Assembly: GCA_002150815.3 (NCBI GenBank)
Contig: NDFF03000020.1
Coordinates: forward strand, 62,001-126,000
Source of the DNA: Grammothele lineata
Lineage: Eukaryota > Basidiomycota > Agaricomycetes > Polyporales > Polyporaceae
Length of the DNA stretch: 64,000 nt
Direction of reading: 5' to 3'
The notes below the pieces were generated by a model, which worked only from the letters and a program-made list of their open reading frames with translations, was not told the origin of the DNA and did no database searches. Numbering within the stretch: position 1 is the stretch's first letter; the number at the start of each line of letters is the position of its first letter. A program made the position numbers and the translations under genes. Below are positions 10,225 to 22,870 of this stretch, piece after piece.

Positions 10225-11536
10225 TCAAAACCTTCCACCAACCACCTGCGGGCGGTACGCAGGCGTAACGCTCGGGCCGCCCGCCTCCTCCCTCATCGCG
10301 TGCCCTCTCGAACCTAGACTCCGTTCCCTCTCCCCGCCTCTCTCCCCACCCACCCCCGCCGAAGAGGACGTCCGTCGCCTCCTCTCCGGCCTCCTCTCCC
10401 TTTCCCTTTCCCTCTCCCTTTCCTTCTCCCTCTCCCTCTCCCGCTCCCGCTCCCTATCCCTCCCCTCCCTCGCAGCAGCAGCCAACAAATCGCTCGTCCT
10501 TCTCACATAATCCTCCTCCGCCTCCCTCGCGCGCTGCAGGATCGCCCGCCCCGGGTCTTCCGGCGCCCTTGGCAACGGGTTCGCGTTCCGGGGCGCGGAT
10601 GGGTGGGGGTGGGGGTGGGGGTGCTCGTCGAGGTATTCTCGGATGCGTTGGGATGTTTGTTGTCCCTGTTCATGTTCATGTTCTTCATGTTGCTGATGGC
10701 GGTGGGAAGAAGATGGGGCAAGAGCGAAGACAGAGACGTACGGATCCGGCGCGGTAGCGGGCGGAGGGGCGGAGAGGACAGACGCGCCGTCGCCCGCGAC
10801 AGCCGCTGTCGACCACTGCGGGGAGACGGTGGACGGGAGCGGGCGTTCGCGGTCGTACGCCGGCCCAGGCGCAATGGCGTGCCCGTTCGAGCCCGAGGGC
10901 GAGCGGGCGTGGGAGGGGGCGCGGGTGTGGGTGGGATTATGAAGGGGGGTGTACACTGGGACCGAACCTTCCGGGATCGCCATGGGGGCAGTGGACATGG
11001 ACGCGGACGCGCTCGGGCTTCGCGCGTGCGCGGGTGGAGGCATGCGGGGCACGTTCGCATTCACGGTCGCTGCGCCTGGGGGTGGGGGCACAACCGTCAC
11101 AGATTTCCGACTCTGGTGGTGGTGGTGGGTTTTAGGCGGGTGCCCGTACGGGATGGCAGAGACGGGCGGCATAGGCGGGTGGTACGAGGACGGTTCTTTG
11201 GGCGGGAGCGTCGGTGCGCGCGAGGGCGCGGGCGACGCTGCATCTGGAAACGCACCCAGCTCGACGTCCCGTTTCGACAAACGGCGAGCTACGCGCGACG
11301 GCGCTGGCGGCAGCGAATCTGCACCGGACGGGGCGCGGGGAGTTGGAGGGGATACTTGCAGAGCGCAGGGCCAGAACAAAAAAAAACTCACCGACGAGGA
11401 CGCCCTTCTTCTCCTGCTGCTTGCGCTGCTGCCGCGGGACCCACCAGAAGGAGTAGGTGACGGCGAAGATGGCGATGACCCCGACGACGATGCCGACCCC
11501 GAGCCCGGGGAGGCTGAGGACGACTTTGTTGGGCAT
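10225..11536 (-). CDS. Single-pass membrane protein with His/Pro- and Arg/Glu-rich tail
   Basis: Exon 1 is 11392-11536 (ATG, MPNKVVLSLPGLG). Exon 2 is preferred as 10225-11318 after a 73 nt intron; a 37 nt intron ending at 11355 also keeps frame. The preferred model gives 412 aa. A hydrophobic segment lies at about residues 11-32 and is followed by WWVPRQQRKQQEKKG, so the N-terminus is probably outside and the long tail cytosolic. The tail contains EHPHPHPHPHP-type runs from a G-rich DNA repeat, HHHH, and a long alternating Arg/Glu stretch near the end. It ends TPAYRPQVVGGRF, resembling the terminal PPSYVGGR of the 1479-2885 gene. No enzymatic domain. Confidence 0.65.
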
Positions 11537-13000
11537 TAAGGTCTGCACCGGGCCAGGACAATGAGCGTCAGACTAGCTGGGTTGCACATGCAACGTCGAC
11601 GAGCTGTCAGATAGTGCTCGACGTACCGTGTAGCCCCGTCAAGACGTGAACGTGATGAAGAGCGTGAGGGAGAAAACACGAGGCGGCGCGGAAGAGGTGG
11701 AGGAGGGGGGGAGGGCGACCGCAGCTCAGAAGAGCGGCATGGTCTAAGAAGAGGCGATCGAGCGGGGCTCAGCCTGGAGACGCCTAGCGCGTCAGGTGCG
11801 TGCGTCCCGCGCGCGACCGCCTTGCGCGCGCCGCGCGAACTATAGTAGTGTACAGTACTGGTCCCGATGGCCGCGCGCACAGACGCAGATGCAATAGATG
11901 CAATAGATGCGCGAGCGCGAGTATGTATTTAATCATAGCATCCCCCCTCCTTCGTTTGCTGCGTCCGACGAGGGCCCGGGCGCATTGAAGCACTGGCATC
12001 ACCAGCCAGAACAGATGGACCGCGACTGCGCCGCTGCGGAGGACGACTCCCTGACTGGGGACGAGCAAGCCACAGCGAAGGCGTTGCGAGGGCCGAGAGT
12101 GGGCGAGCGGCGTTGGGGATAGAGTGCTCTGCGATAGCGAGTCCGACCGCGAGTCGTTCATGCACGATGGGGGGTAGGACCGTCTCCCGACTCTGAAGAA
12201 GAGAGGGCGACGAGACAAAGATAGCGTCGGGCCCGGGCCCGACGCCCCGCCGACGCGCGCAGCCGCTCCGGGCCCGCCCTCCCGAGCTCGTGCCTGACCG
12301 CCCTTGTCACGAGTGACTCACGCCATCATAACGCCAAGCACGTGACGAGATCACCCACGTCACGTCCAACAAACCGCCCGGCATCAGTCGAGTTTGTGCG
12401 GCAGATTGAGCTGCCTACGATCTTTTCGAACCCACTCACATCTGCTATTTTCCAGCCGGGTGCTGACTCCTGTGTCTCGTATCTTCTCTGCCTGAAATGC
12501 CTAGCGACACGTCTCCCCGCCGGCTATGTTCGCCACGTGCCAGTCCGATGTCTCTTCCGGTCCACTCCCCCTTCTCCACGCCGACCTTCTCCGAGCAACA
12601 GATCCCCGTCTCGTCGCCACGGCCACAAGCACGACGCACGCTTCCTCTCCGCGCCCCTACGGCATCCTGCCCCCCGAAGCATGCTCGAAGCACAGCCCCT
12701 CCCATTCAAATACGCGCGGAGAACAGACAATTCGCCATCTGAAGGACGTCCTGCACGCTAGAACGCTCTCGCGCGCACTCACGCTACGTCTTGGCCTGAC
12801 GCAACTCTCCAGCGACCCCTTCGTTTTGCATTCATGCCCGCCAGAGGGGCCATGCGTCTCCATGGCGAGAGTCTGACCTCGGATTTCTGTTCTGCACGAT
12901 CGAGAACGCCCGCCCACGAATAGACGTGGTCCATGATCACCGAGGGCGGTACCATCTGGATTCTGCGCCAGCGCGCGTGCGGAGGTACCGCGCACGCAAG
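11537..13000. other. Intergenic stretch
   Basis: About 1.4 kb between a minus-strand gene start and the promoter of the next plus-strand gene, so both may be driven from here. Open frames on both strands are short and compositionally biased. I see nothing I can name. Confidence 0.45.
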
Positions 13001-13023
13001 AAATTGAACTCTGCTGAAGCGCG

Positions 13024-13029
13024 TATAAA
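13024..13029 (+). promoter_or_regulatory. TATA box of the HsbA-like gene
   Basis: TATAAA in a GC-rich setting, followed by a CT-rich tract (about 13060-13090) as often seen at fungal transcription starts. The ATG lies about 200 bp downstream, leaving room for a long leader or a leader intron. Confidence 0.5.
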
Positions 13030-13230
13030 GGCCTGGGCGGGTGCAGTGCAGTGTTCCTCCATTCGCCTTCACCCCTCTTTTCTCCTTTGCAAGTTCTTCG
13101 CTCACGGCCTGGTGCTGTCTACCTGCTGGTCCTGTCCTCGCATCGGTCTTCGCTTTAACGCTCTCAAGTCCCAACTCTTCAACTTCACGCCCTCGCTTAG
13201 GTTTCAACGCCCACTCTTGAAATAGCCAAG

Positions 13231-13952
13231 ATGTTCTCCTCCGTCGTCGTCTTCTTCTTCGCCTTCCTCTCCCTCCTCGCAGGCTCGCAGATCTCCGCAG
13301 GTGCGCGTCTTTCGCTTCTCTCTCACACATGTTTTTCTCACCCTTGAGCCTTTCGTTATACACGTAGCTCCTGTCGCGTCCATCGTCGAGCGCCAGATCG
13401 GCAACATCCAGTGCAACATCGACCGCCTCGGGATCGTCACCGGCCTCGCCCAGCTCCAGGGCACGCTCAAGACCATCTCCTCGAGCGAGTGCGTCTCCTC
13501 TCCCCTTCTCCCCCTTCTCCCCCTACCCCCTCCTCCCCTTTCACCTCTCTCTTTCTCTCACGAGACTCGCGCTGACGCACGCGCACACGAACAGCGACGC
13601 AACGACCGCCGCAGGCGCCCAATCCGTCGCGGACTCCGTCACGGGCGCGCAGGGCGCGATCGGCGTCATCGCCAAGGCGCTCCTCGCGGGCCAGACCGCC
13701 CCCGCCGACGCGCGCGACCAGGTCGCGGGAAACCTCACCGCGGCGCGCACGACGCTGACCGGGTTGAACTCGTACGTGTCTCGCCTCCTTTCGTCTCATC
13801 GCGTTGATTCTGCGCCGTATTGTGCTGTGGATGAGGCTGACACGCGCGGGGACAGGACGGACCCGCAGGTGTCCGCGGACCTCTCGAAGGCGGTCTCGCA
13901 GCTCGACAAGTCCGCGCAGGCGGGCGAGGGCGTCGTCTCGAACTGCAAGTAG
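13231..13952 (+). CDS. HsbA-like hydrophobic surface-binding secreted protein
   Basis: Four exons in phase: 13231-13300, 13368-13488, 13595-13771 and 13856-13952, giving 154 aa. A clear signal peptide (MFSSVVVFFFAFLSLLAGS) precedes an Ala/Gln/Thr-rich helical protein. Blocks typical of the basidiomycete HsbA-like family are seen: IQCNIDRLGIVT near the start, AKALLAGQTAPADARDQV in the middle and AGEGVVSNCK at the C-terminus. Two cysteines (one near the N-terminus, one penultimate) could pair. The family includes proteins that coat hydrophobic surfaces and assist hydrolases; that role here is by homology. The TATA box and short introns suggest a strongly expressed extracellular protein. Confidence 0.88.
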
Positions 13953-14355
13953 GCTCCCCCGTGCCTACCCGGCGCATTGCAGTGCTCGGGTTATCGGGTG
14001 GCAGGATGCAGGAGGGGCGACACGGACACAGCCTATTGGACGTTGACCTGTTGGACTTCACGCGTACGTATACGATCACGGACCCTCGTGCACACACGTA
14101 ACGGACAGGACAGCTGTGGACCCTTGAATGCGCGCTTGCGTGTACTTGCATAGCGTATGCGTGTTATGGTACTTATGAGCATGGCCTCAGGGGAGGTGTT
14201 CGCGATGTATTCATGCGTGCATAGCCTGGAGAAAAGCTCTGAAATACGCGCTTATAGCCCGCCGCGGGGCGCATACAAGCACGCATTACATCAAGCCACC
14301 AACACTATCACCAAACCCGCTATGATTCCCCCCAAAACACCTCATGCACAGCTCG
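13953..14355. other. Convergent intergenic stretch
   Basis: Lies between the HsbA-like stop and the stop of the minus-strand gene ending at 14356. It should hold two 3' ends. No gene-like frame is seen. Confidence 0.45.
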
Positions 14356-15959
14356 TCAATATCGCATATACGGCGGCGGCCTGCTACTCCCTACCGCTTC
14401 TGCTTCCGCATCCGCCTCCATCTCCCGCTCCCACTGCGCTATCTCCTCAGCACTCATGTCCGCGGGACCCCCCGCGAGGCGCACGCCCCCGTCGACCGAG
14501 TCGCGGTTCGCCCTCCTCTCCTGTGGTTGAGTGTCATCCTCGCGCTCGCGCACACGCACGAGGTCGAGCCGGATTTTCTCGCCGTCCCCTGGGAGACGTA
14601 CAGGCGCGGCAGCGACGGAGGGAAGAGGAGGGACAGGGTCGTCGTACGCGCCCTCCTGTGTCGCGCTGTACGCTGAGGGGAGGGACACGGTGCCCGAGGG
14701 CGGGCGCGCCGTTGTCCCGCTGAACCGTTCTGTGGTTTGGGGGCCTGCGCTGCAGGGAGGGAGGAAGAACGTCGCGGAGTGTGGTGCGGGAGAGAAGACG
14801 TCGTTGGGGTCGGGATCCTTGGCTTGGGGCTGGGGCTGGTAGCCGTACGATGGAAACGAAGTGGGCGCGAGCAGCTTCGAGGAGGAAGTGAGCGGGTCGT
14901 GTCCTGATAGGGCGTGCGGGTGCATATAGTAAGAGAATTGTAAGATCCAAGACGAGAAAACGAGAGCCAACCTCCGCTAAAGGGCGACGCCTCCCTCGCC
15001 CGCCTCGCCCGCCTCCTCCGGCAGCACCACCACACGCCCGCGCCGAGAACGAAAAGTAATACGACAGCGCCCACCGCGATCCCCGCGTACGCGCCCGCCC
15101 CAAACGAGCTCTTCGAGGAAGCCGAGGAGAAGTTGGCGTTGACGCCGCCTGTCTGGGTAGAGCCGTCCCCGGCGCTAGTCGTGCCTGGCAAGGAGGTGTC
15201 ACCGCTCGACGTCGAGGGTGGTTGGATGGGGCCCGACGAAGTCGCATTATTCCCATTGTCGCGGGATTCCTTTAACGAGGGCTGTGCGCCGTCACTAGTG
15301 GTGGTACTCGAGGGTCCCGCGTTAGTGGTCGGGCTGCGTTCTGACGAGCCCACTGAGGTCGACTCGGGTGGGGGTACGTTCGTCGTGGAGCCGGCGGTCG
15401 TGGGCGTACTCGTCGGTGGTGGCGCCTCCGTCGGGCTCGTCGTCACAGGCGTCGTCGTGGTCGCTGGTCCCGGCGCAGAGCCGTCGACGACAACCTGGAA
15501 GTAGTCGACCAGGAAGGATTGGCCGTAGTTCGTCATGACGAGGGTGTGGTGACCGTCCGCGATGGTACTTGCGTTGTAGAAGAGTACCTGCTCCTGCTGC
15601 AAGTTGACCGCGTTCTTCTTGATGTACCACACCGTCGTACCACCGTCAAGCACGAAGGACACGTTGATATGGTCGGTAGGTAGACGTCGTCCGAACATCT
15701 GAATGGATGTACCTGTACGCAGTTGGGAGAACGACGCAGCGAGTGGGTGAGCTCTATAGGCACCAGGTGGATCGGGGAGCCTGTATGGCGTACCGGTGAA
15801 AGAATACGACGCTGAGGCCTTGGTCTGGGTTGTGCCCGTGACAGTTTTCATAAAAGCCTCGTCGTCTGCGGTTTGAGACCATTGGCCGCTGTAGGAGATA
15901 GAGGAGTCTCTGTCGTCCACGGTGATGGGAACGCCTCTGGTGTTAAGTCGCCAGGGCAT
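14356..15959 (-). CDS. Ectodomain-TM-tail protein with PPPY C-terminus
   Basis: Exons 14972-15959 and 14356-14903 give 511 aa; the intron uses a GTTGGC donor, the only donor keeping phase. The N-terminal ~170 residues form a beta-rich domain of a type common in agaricomycete membrane proteins: VDDRDSSISYSG near the start, FVLDGGTTVWY in the middle and GHHTLVMTNYG near the end. A Ser/Thr/Pro-rich stalk follows, then a TM segment at about 290-311 (AGIAVGAVVLLFVLGAGVWW) and basic CCRRRRARRAR. The tail carries LPSAY, DGGVRLAGGP and ends RPPPYMRY. No signal peptide is evident at the ATG used, so an upstream exon may be missing. The related gene at 22871 has the same layout. Ligand unknown. Confidence 0.75.
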
Positions 15960-17394
15960 GATCTTGTTAAACGTCGCCCAGCTTTGAGGGGTGAAAGCAC
16001 GTCTACAGAGTAAAGAATGTAAGCACGTGGGGGAGAAGGAGCGGAAGGACCAGAAGGACTCAAGGAAGGACAGTGGGGAACGGGTGTAAGAAGTACGCAC
16101 GCGCAAGAGGTTTAGGAGGTCATACCCAGTGATATGCGATATTTTCGGCGGCGCTAGCTATACGATATAATCGCGGTATCCGCGTCTAAGAAGAACACTG
16201 CATCAGCGGACTTGAAGAGAGAGACAGATTGACAGGTCTTCGCCTCGAGAGATGATTCTCCTTGACACAACTCGTGAGTGCAAGGCGATAGCGAAGAGCG
16301 CGCGGTGCTTTGCCACACGGCGCAGACATACTGAACGCACTCGCAAAGCTTCTTGGGGCTTAACGGAACGATCATCAAGAGATTATGACACGCTGCGGAG
16401 AACTCTTTTTCCACTAACTCACTAAGCAGAGGGGATATGTGCGTGCGTGCGAGGGAATGATGTGGTTTGCGGCATGAGCGCACGGTAGCCGTGGACTGGC
16501 CGCGGGCATGTTCAAGGCACATCACCGGACAGTGGTTGTATGCAATCCGGGAGCAGTCTATAATGAAAAAGCAGAAGAGCGCTCACAAGGAAGGGCATGC
16601 GGGAGAAGAGATGGAGATAGGGGCCTCTCTTCCTGATACCGAGCTCGAGGACGCTCATAGCCTAAGACAGATCGTGTAAATATGAATTAGGATGCCTAGA
16701 GACACATCAGGCGCACCAAGATGAGGCCTTTTCAACACCGGCCACCATTTTCACCACTTTCAGACAGTTTCTCAGGAGACTCTAAGTGACCGAAGATGGG
16801 GGAGCTGCGAAGCGATGGACGAGGTATCGGGGACAGTTGTCGTCCATCTGGCGGGCTGAACAGTGCATGCACGATCCTTGTGTATTTCGGCTCTTGATAG
16901 TGTAGGAGAACGACAGCGTCGCGCAGTTGAGAGGCATACATCGGGGGATATCATACATACGGAGGGCAGCAACGTGAGTGTAAAGCTCAAGAGCGGAGGT
17001 GCTTGACGCCAACGGATGCTGGCTCGCTCGCGTGGTCATTAAGCGCCCATGTTTTTCAGCCCGAGCGGTAAAATTCAGCGGGGCCTAACATCACCAGCGA
17101 AAGTACCTTAAGAACTGTGCGTTGGCCATCTCAGCGCCGCTCGCGCACCCTCTGGAGTGAGCCAACCCCAATGGATATTCATAAAGCACAACAAAAATAA
17201 GTAGTACGCATGACGCTGGCCTAAACGTACACCCCAGAGCTAGCGTACAGCCTCAAGCTCAGGCTCAAGCCCGGCCAGTACTTACGCAGACCGACCATAT
17301 TTTCCTAATGCAAACGTACAAATGTCAACACACCGTCGAGCAAAACACCAAACACCGTCGAGCGCCCCCCCACGCGCGTTCCCCTCACGCGAGC
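15960..17394. other. Intergenic stretch
   Basis: About 1.4 kb upstream of one minus-strand gene and downstream of the next. The frame extending upstream of 15959 to 16106 lacks an ATG and crosses a likely acceptor at about 16002, so a leader exon of the previous gene could lie here. Nothing else is recognised. Confidence 0.4.
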
Positions 17395-19248
17395 TCAATA
17401 CCAATACCGACTATACGCCGGCAACGCGCTCCTCTCGCTCGTCCCATCCTCCCCCGGCCCCGGCCCAGACCGCGCGATCGCAGCGACAAGGCTAAAATCA
17501 AAAGGAGGGAGCGCGAACGAGCCTTCCCCAGGGGCGTACGGCGGGCTCGGCACGCTCGAGCGTCGCCGGAAGGTTGCGGTGCTCCGGCGGCTCGAGGGAC
17601 CGGGCAGGTATTCGGAGCTGGGGGGAGGGTGGTCCCATGCGTAGGGGCTTGTGGGGGGGAGCGGGAGCGGGGAGGTGGGTTCCTCTGAGGAGGAGGAGAG
17701 GGGGCGGTGGGCGGGAAGTGGGGGTGTGAGTGGGGTGGAGGAGGGAGAGGAAGGCGAAGCGGCAGGCGCGGGTAGGGTGTAAGCGGAGAGGAAGGGGTTG
17801 GAGGAACGCGCGGCGCTGGGTTGGGCGGGCGAGTGTGAGGACGTCTCGGTGGGGGAGGTGACAACGTATTGAGACGAAGGCGACACAGCGACAGGCGAGA
17901 GCGCCGAGAGGAGAGACGTATGCGGGGCAAGTCTTCCGTCTGTGCTCACCCCTAGTAAGGGCGACGCGCGAGGAGAGGGGGACCCAGGCGCGAGTGCGGA
18001 GAGGAGAGACATGTGCCCGCTCGTGGGAAGGAGGAAGGTCGACGAGTGCGGCGTTACAGTGGCGGATGCGGGCGCACCATCATTCCCAGAAGTGAGGGAC
18101 GTTGCGTACGAACCCTCGATTGACTCGGCTCCGTACCAGCCCAACGCGGTCTTTTCCTCGTACGCTGTTGGCCACGGAGAGGACGGGGGTGCCGAGTGGG
18201 TCTCCGAGTGGGTCTCTGACTGGGATTCGGGCACCTGAGGGAGAGACCGGGAACGGGCAGAGTCATGCGAGGCAGTCGAAGGCGAGTAGGTCAGCGCAGA
18301 TGCGCGACCGGCGGGCGTTGACGAGGCCTCGTTGTCCTCAGCTGCGGTAATACGGGTACCGCCAATGCCCGGGGCGGACGAGAGTATAGTCGCGCTCGCT
18401 CGCACGGGCTCCATCATCTCGCTGCCGAAGGTTGTCGGACGTGTCCAGATGCTGCGAGCGGAGGCATCTATGAGTAGGATAATCAGTAAGTGGAACGAGG
18501 AAATAGGACTTTGTGAGTGAAGTCGCGCATACAGTCACATACCATCATAAGTAACGTCACTCGAACCCGAGCCCATCTCGTTCGCGCGCGCACGCCTCCG
18601 CCGCCACGCGTACCACAGAACACCCGATAGCGCGATGACGCTCAAAACCGCAACGACGACCGCCGCGATCTCCCCGGCGCTCATCCCTCTAGATGGCGAC
18701 GAAACTGTCTGTGCTGCTGCGCCGCCTGTAGGGCTCGCTGGACCAGGGTCCGCCGTGAACGTGATAGTCTGCCCGGGGGACGTGCTGGTGAGGTAGACGA
18801 CGGAGTCTGTGCTGGAGCTGGGGGAGCTGGAGGAGCTGGTGTCTGCGTGATCTGCTGCGGAGGACGCGGGCGGAGAAGATGCTGGAGCCGAGGATGATGT
18901 TTGAGCGTGCGATGAAGACGACGGGGAGGCAGAGCCAGTATTTGTAGTGTGCGTACCGGAGGTCGAGCTGCTGCTACTCGAGATGCTCGAGCTACTTGTC
19001 GTTGTGGGAGTCGAAGGTGTCGATGAGCTGGAAGGAGGCGGAGCCACGACGGTAGACGTGACCTGGCTGACGGAGGTAACGGTAGTGGTTGGTGGAGGGG
19101 CGGCCTGAGAGGTAGTCGTAGGTTGTTGGACCTCGGTTGTTGAGGTTGTCGAAGTCGATGAGGTGCTGAAGCCGCCGAAGCCCGGCCACCCGAAGGTAGG
19201 GAAGAACCCAATATCCTCGTTTCCTATTGCGCGGTCATGAACGGGCAT
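17395..19248 (-). CDS. Ser/Thr-rich stalk, TM and cytosolic tail protein
   Basis: Two exons, 18543-19248 and 17395-18467, join in phase (donor GTATGT, acceptor CTCATAG) to give 592 aa. Residues 1-40 are aromatic/Gly-rich (FFPTFGWPGFGG) and about 40-185 are almost entirely Ser/Thr/Pro, probably a glycosylated stalk. A TM segment lies at about 193-213 (IAAVVVAVLSVIALSGVLWY), then WRRRRARANE. The 370-residue tail is low-complexity Ser/Pro and ends ALPAYSRYWY, an LPxY motif. No signal peptide is seen; the TM may act as a signal anchor. No catalytic domain. It fits the stalk-TM-tail group of this window but lacks the DGGVRL block. Confidence 0.72.
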
Positions 19249-20768
19249 GCTGACGAAAAACGAGGCAAACTAAAGTGAAGTCTGTAGCATCCCAGCCCTT
19301 AGCATCGACCAAGACGACTGCCTAGGAAAGACGTACGCACAAACGAGAATCGGCGATCGGGTTCGATACGTCGGAGACGTTCAGTGAAGACTTGATCCGC
19401 GATATACGTACGACCAGCTCAAGCTGCCCCTCAGTCTCCCTGCCAATCCGTAGCGTATATAGGGGTTTGAACGAGCGAAAGGATGCGAACGAGTGACAGT
19501 TGGAGCTTTGAAGTCCCGCGAGGCCGAGGTAGGAAGACCCAGCCCTAGCGACAGACAGACAGACAGTAGAAGGCTGAGAAGGGGGAACGCAGAGGTCCCC
19601 CACGTCCCCTACTTACATACTCGTCCCCACGCCCGCGCCAACCCAGGTCGTCGGGAACGGCGCGGTGCGGCGGGCGAACGAGCGAACGGGGCGGCCGCGC
19701 GGGTTCACGTTTCGAATATCAATAATCTGTCAATGGAGAATTGATGGGGAAGGTGAGGAAGTGCTGTGGTCATCGTAGGCAGTAGCTGCTGAGAGCACCC
19801 GTATACGGCCTCGATGGGTATGTTTGGGCCTTGTCGTAACAGATGGCATGGACGTCTTGGGGCTACCTAGTGCAGATCGAGACGGGCTATGGCTGCTGGC
19901 GTACATCCAAGGGATGGACGTGCTGGCCGGGGACGTGGTAATCCTGAGGTGGATGCAATAGCGACTCCACCGGCCCACGAAGCGGACCCGAGGCGGGGCG
20001 GATTCGGGTGGACGCATGTGCGTACAGAACCCGTAAGAAAATGATTGATCTGTGGTTCTGGATGATTGCGGTGTGAACAGAAGGAGGAAGTCGACAAAGA
20101 GTTAATGGAGTACTGACCACCTCGTGATCGCAGGCTGTATTCCACATACGTACAGCTGGGGACGTGGGATGGGTTCGTCGGCCGGGGCGGCGACGCAGGG
20201 AGCAACCAGAAGTCGTCGGAACTTGCGACTTCGTGATGGTAAAACGGCGGTATCGCTCAACGCCGGTCGAGAGGCTGGCCGGCTTTCAAGAGATAAGGCC
20301 CTTGGCCAGAAGTAGGCGTAGACATCATCTGACATAGAATGGCTGCAGTAGAGAAGACGCGGGTCGCACGACGATCCTTGGATCGACGTGGCACGAGGAA
20401 AGCAGACAAATCGCTTAGCGCCCACAGGGTCGAGGACACTTGTCAATCGGCTATCGCCGTACCTATGATGTCATCAGCAATACCTCTGCGAGTCGTGGAT
20501 TGCGCACATCGACGACAGTTCTAGCCGTACGGGCGACATATCATGCGCGACTTACACATGGATGGCGCGACAGGTGCGTATGCCAGAGACCGCATTGGAG
20601 CACGTTCCTCAACCAGTCCTACACACGAAACAAAATGACGACAGATCTGCAATGTTTTCGCGATAGTATACACATGCGATAGACTCTTCAGCCCCCTCGT
20701 ACACTTTTTCTTCAAGAATCACCTAAGCACGACACCGATCATATCGTAAAACCTAGAGCTAAGCACAC
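19249..20768. other. Intergenic stretch
   Basis: About 1.5 kb between two minus-strand genes. Several 60-110 codon frames exist on both strands without family features. Nothing recognisable. Confidence 0.4.
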
Positions 20769-21577
20769 TTAGAGCTTCGCAGCGGAGGTGGCCTCAAGGA
20801 AGCGCTTCTCGGCCTCCTCCCAGTTGATGACGTTCCAAATGGCGTTAAGGTACTGTGCGTACGCGCGCGACCCGTGAGCAGATAGCGAGCGCAAAAGCGG
20901 GGCGAGGACTTACGTCAACCTTGACGTTGAGGTACTGGAGGTAGAACGCGTGCTCCCAGATGTCGACACCAATGATGGGGACGTGGGTGAGGAGCGGGTC
21001 CTGGTTCGCCGTCGTCGTGATCTCGATGACCTTCGTAGCGGGGTTCCAGCCCTGTACGATAAAAGAGATTAGGGAACGTCCTCGTCGCGAAGCAACGCGT
21101 AGTAACTTACGAGCCAGCCCCAGCCGGAGCCCTGGATACCAGCGGTGGTAGTGTTGAACTCCTTCTTGAAGGCGTCGAGGGAGCCCCAGTTCTTGATGAT
21201 GGCCTCCTTGAGAGGGCCATCGCGGAGGAGACCACCGTTGCCCTTGCCCTCGGAGGAAGCGGGCGCGAGGTTCTTCCAGAAGAGCGAGTGGTTGATGTGA
21301 CCTACGGCGCAGCGCAGCGCGACGCGTTCGCTGAGATCGTGCGTGCGGGGAGGAATGGACGAAGAGAGGACTTACCACCGCCGTTGAACTTGAGTGCAGC
21401 CTGGAGGCCGATGCGCTCCTTGGGCGTGGAGGCCTTGGCGTAGGCCTGCTCGGCGGCGTTGAGCGAGTTCACGTAGGTCTGATGGTGCTTCTTGTGGTGA
21501 AGCTCCATGATCTGCTTCGAGATGAAGGGCTCGAGAGCATCGTAGGAGTAGGGAAGATCGGGGAGGACGTGGGCCAT
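20769..21577 (-). CDS. Mn superoxide dismutase
   Basis: Four exons, 21376-21577, 21111-21301, 20914-21051 and 20769-20852, give 204 aa, normal for the Fe/Mn family. Metal ligands are in place: a His of [11 protein letters not shown], the His region of [11 protein letters not shown], and Asp and His in [21 protein letters not shown] in the middle is also family-typical. It dismutates superoxide to oxygen and peroxide. The protein starts directly with [17 protein letters not shown] and has no mitochondrial presequence, so it is probably the cytosolic form of Mn-SOD known in some fungi. Introns are 59-74 nt with GTAAG-type donors. Confidence 0.95.
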
Positions 21578-22870
21578 GGTCGTCGAAATACGGTGTGGGG
21601 AGATAGGAGGACTGGAGAAGGAAACGAGAGCGCGACCGTATTTATCGCCTCATCGACTGCTCATCGCATAGGCGCTCGGGCCCCGCGAGACCAAGAATGA
21701 TGTAATCGCCCTGTAAGGCGGTCACGTGCGCCGTCCCGTCGGGCATTCGATGCTGCTCGTCAGGTTTGCCTTCGAGCTCGTCGTCGTCCACGTTGACGAT
21801 CGTATTCATGTTCTTCGCGCACTTCTTGCTTCTTTCCGTCCTGTCGTATCAACACAATCTCAGTACAGGAGCGATAGGCGGAAAGTCGAGCATTATCCCG
21901 TTGAATCCTTCGGGTTTGTCAGGAGGTGAGGCCATGACTAGTCGCGATTGCGTGTAATCGTGCGGTCGATCCCTCGCGAACCTCCGCGGTCGAACCTTCC
22001 AAGTTCCAACGTTTATCCATCCTCGCCACACGAACTATGGCGGCCCTCCGACGCACTTCACTTCTGAACCCAGACCACGAGCACGAAGCTGAACGAAGCC
22101 AACTCTCTCGAATCCTTCTTTGCCTTTCCTGGGACAACTCTCGCACTCACCTCGTCAGGGTCGTCAATGTCACCGCTCCCTGTAATGGCTGACGGGTAAC
22201 ATGAACGTTGACAATGCACGAGACGCGACCTGCCCCGCGTTCTACCCGCAACGCTTGGAAAACCGTGCATGACACATCGCGGCCTAGCGTACGTCTTCCG
22301 TTTGAGATTGTTACGCTGGTGGATGGGAAGGATAAGGTCTTGGGGAGGTATACGAAGTCTACGGCGGCGTGTAGAGGAGGACGTGGTCGCTGAAGGGGTC
22401 GTGCAGGCATCATGAATGCCCGCAGGTCGGCAGGCCGTGGACATCGGATCCTCGGCTACACCGTCGTATGCTTGCAACAACAACCTCCCGCCATCAGGCA
22501 AAATGTGCTGCACTCACCCGCGTTTCATTTTCCCCCGCCAATCTCGCCCAAGACCACCATCGCTCGCCCATTGGAGCTGTGCAGCCATCACTTTGATCCT
22601 GGACCCTCCCGCTCTCTCCTTTTGTCCATCTCGTCGCTCCTCCAGACCACAATTCCTGATCCACGCGCGCGCCTCTCGCGCTCTAGTGCGAACTCGTTTC
22701 CCATCAAGACGTGCGCGACTTGGCCCAATTTCATCCGCGGAGGCAGTCCAGGCACGCTAGCGGGTTTATGGCATCCCTCTAATGCCCGAAGAATCGCTCT
22801 TATGCGGGCGATCGCTGTCCTTCGCGCTGCTCGCGCTCGTTGAGCCTCAACCAGCTCGTTGTCCACTCCG
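21578..22870. other. Divergent intergenic stretch
   Basis: About 1.3 kb between the minus-strand superoxide dismutase and a plus-strand membrane-protein gene, so it holds both promoters. Open frames here show no motif I can name. Confidence 0.45.

Noticed and set aside
10603..11539. Long plus-strand open frames antisense to the membrane-tail gene
   Set aside because: They are rich in Gly/Arg from reverse reading of a Pro/Ser/His/Arg-rich coding region; the minus strand has the TM segment and splice-consistent structure.
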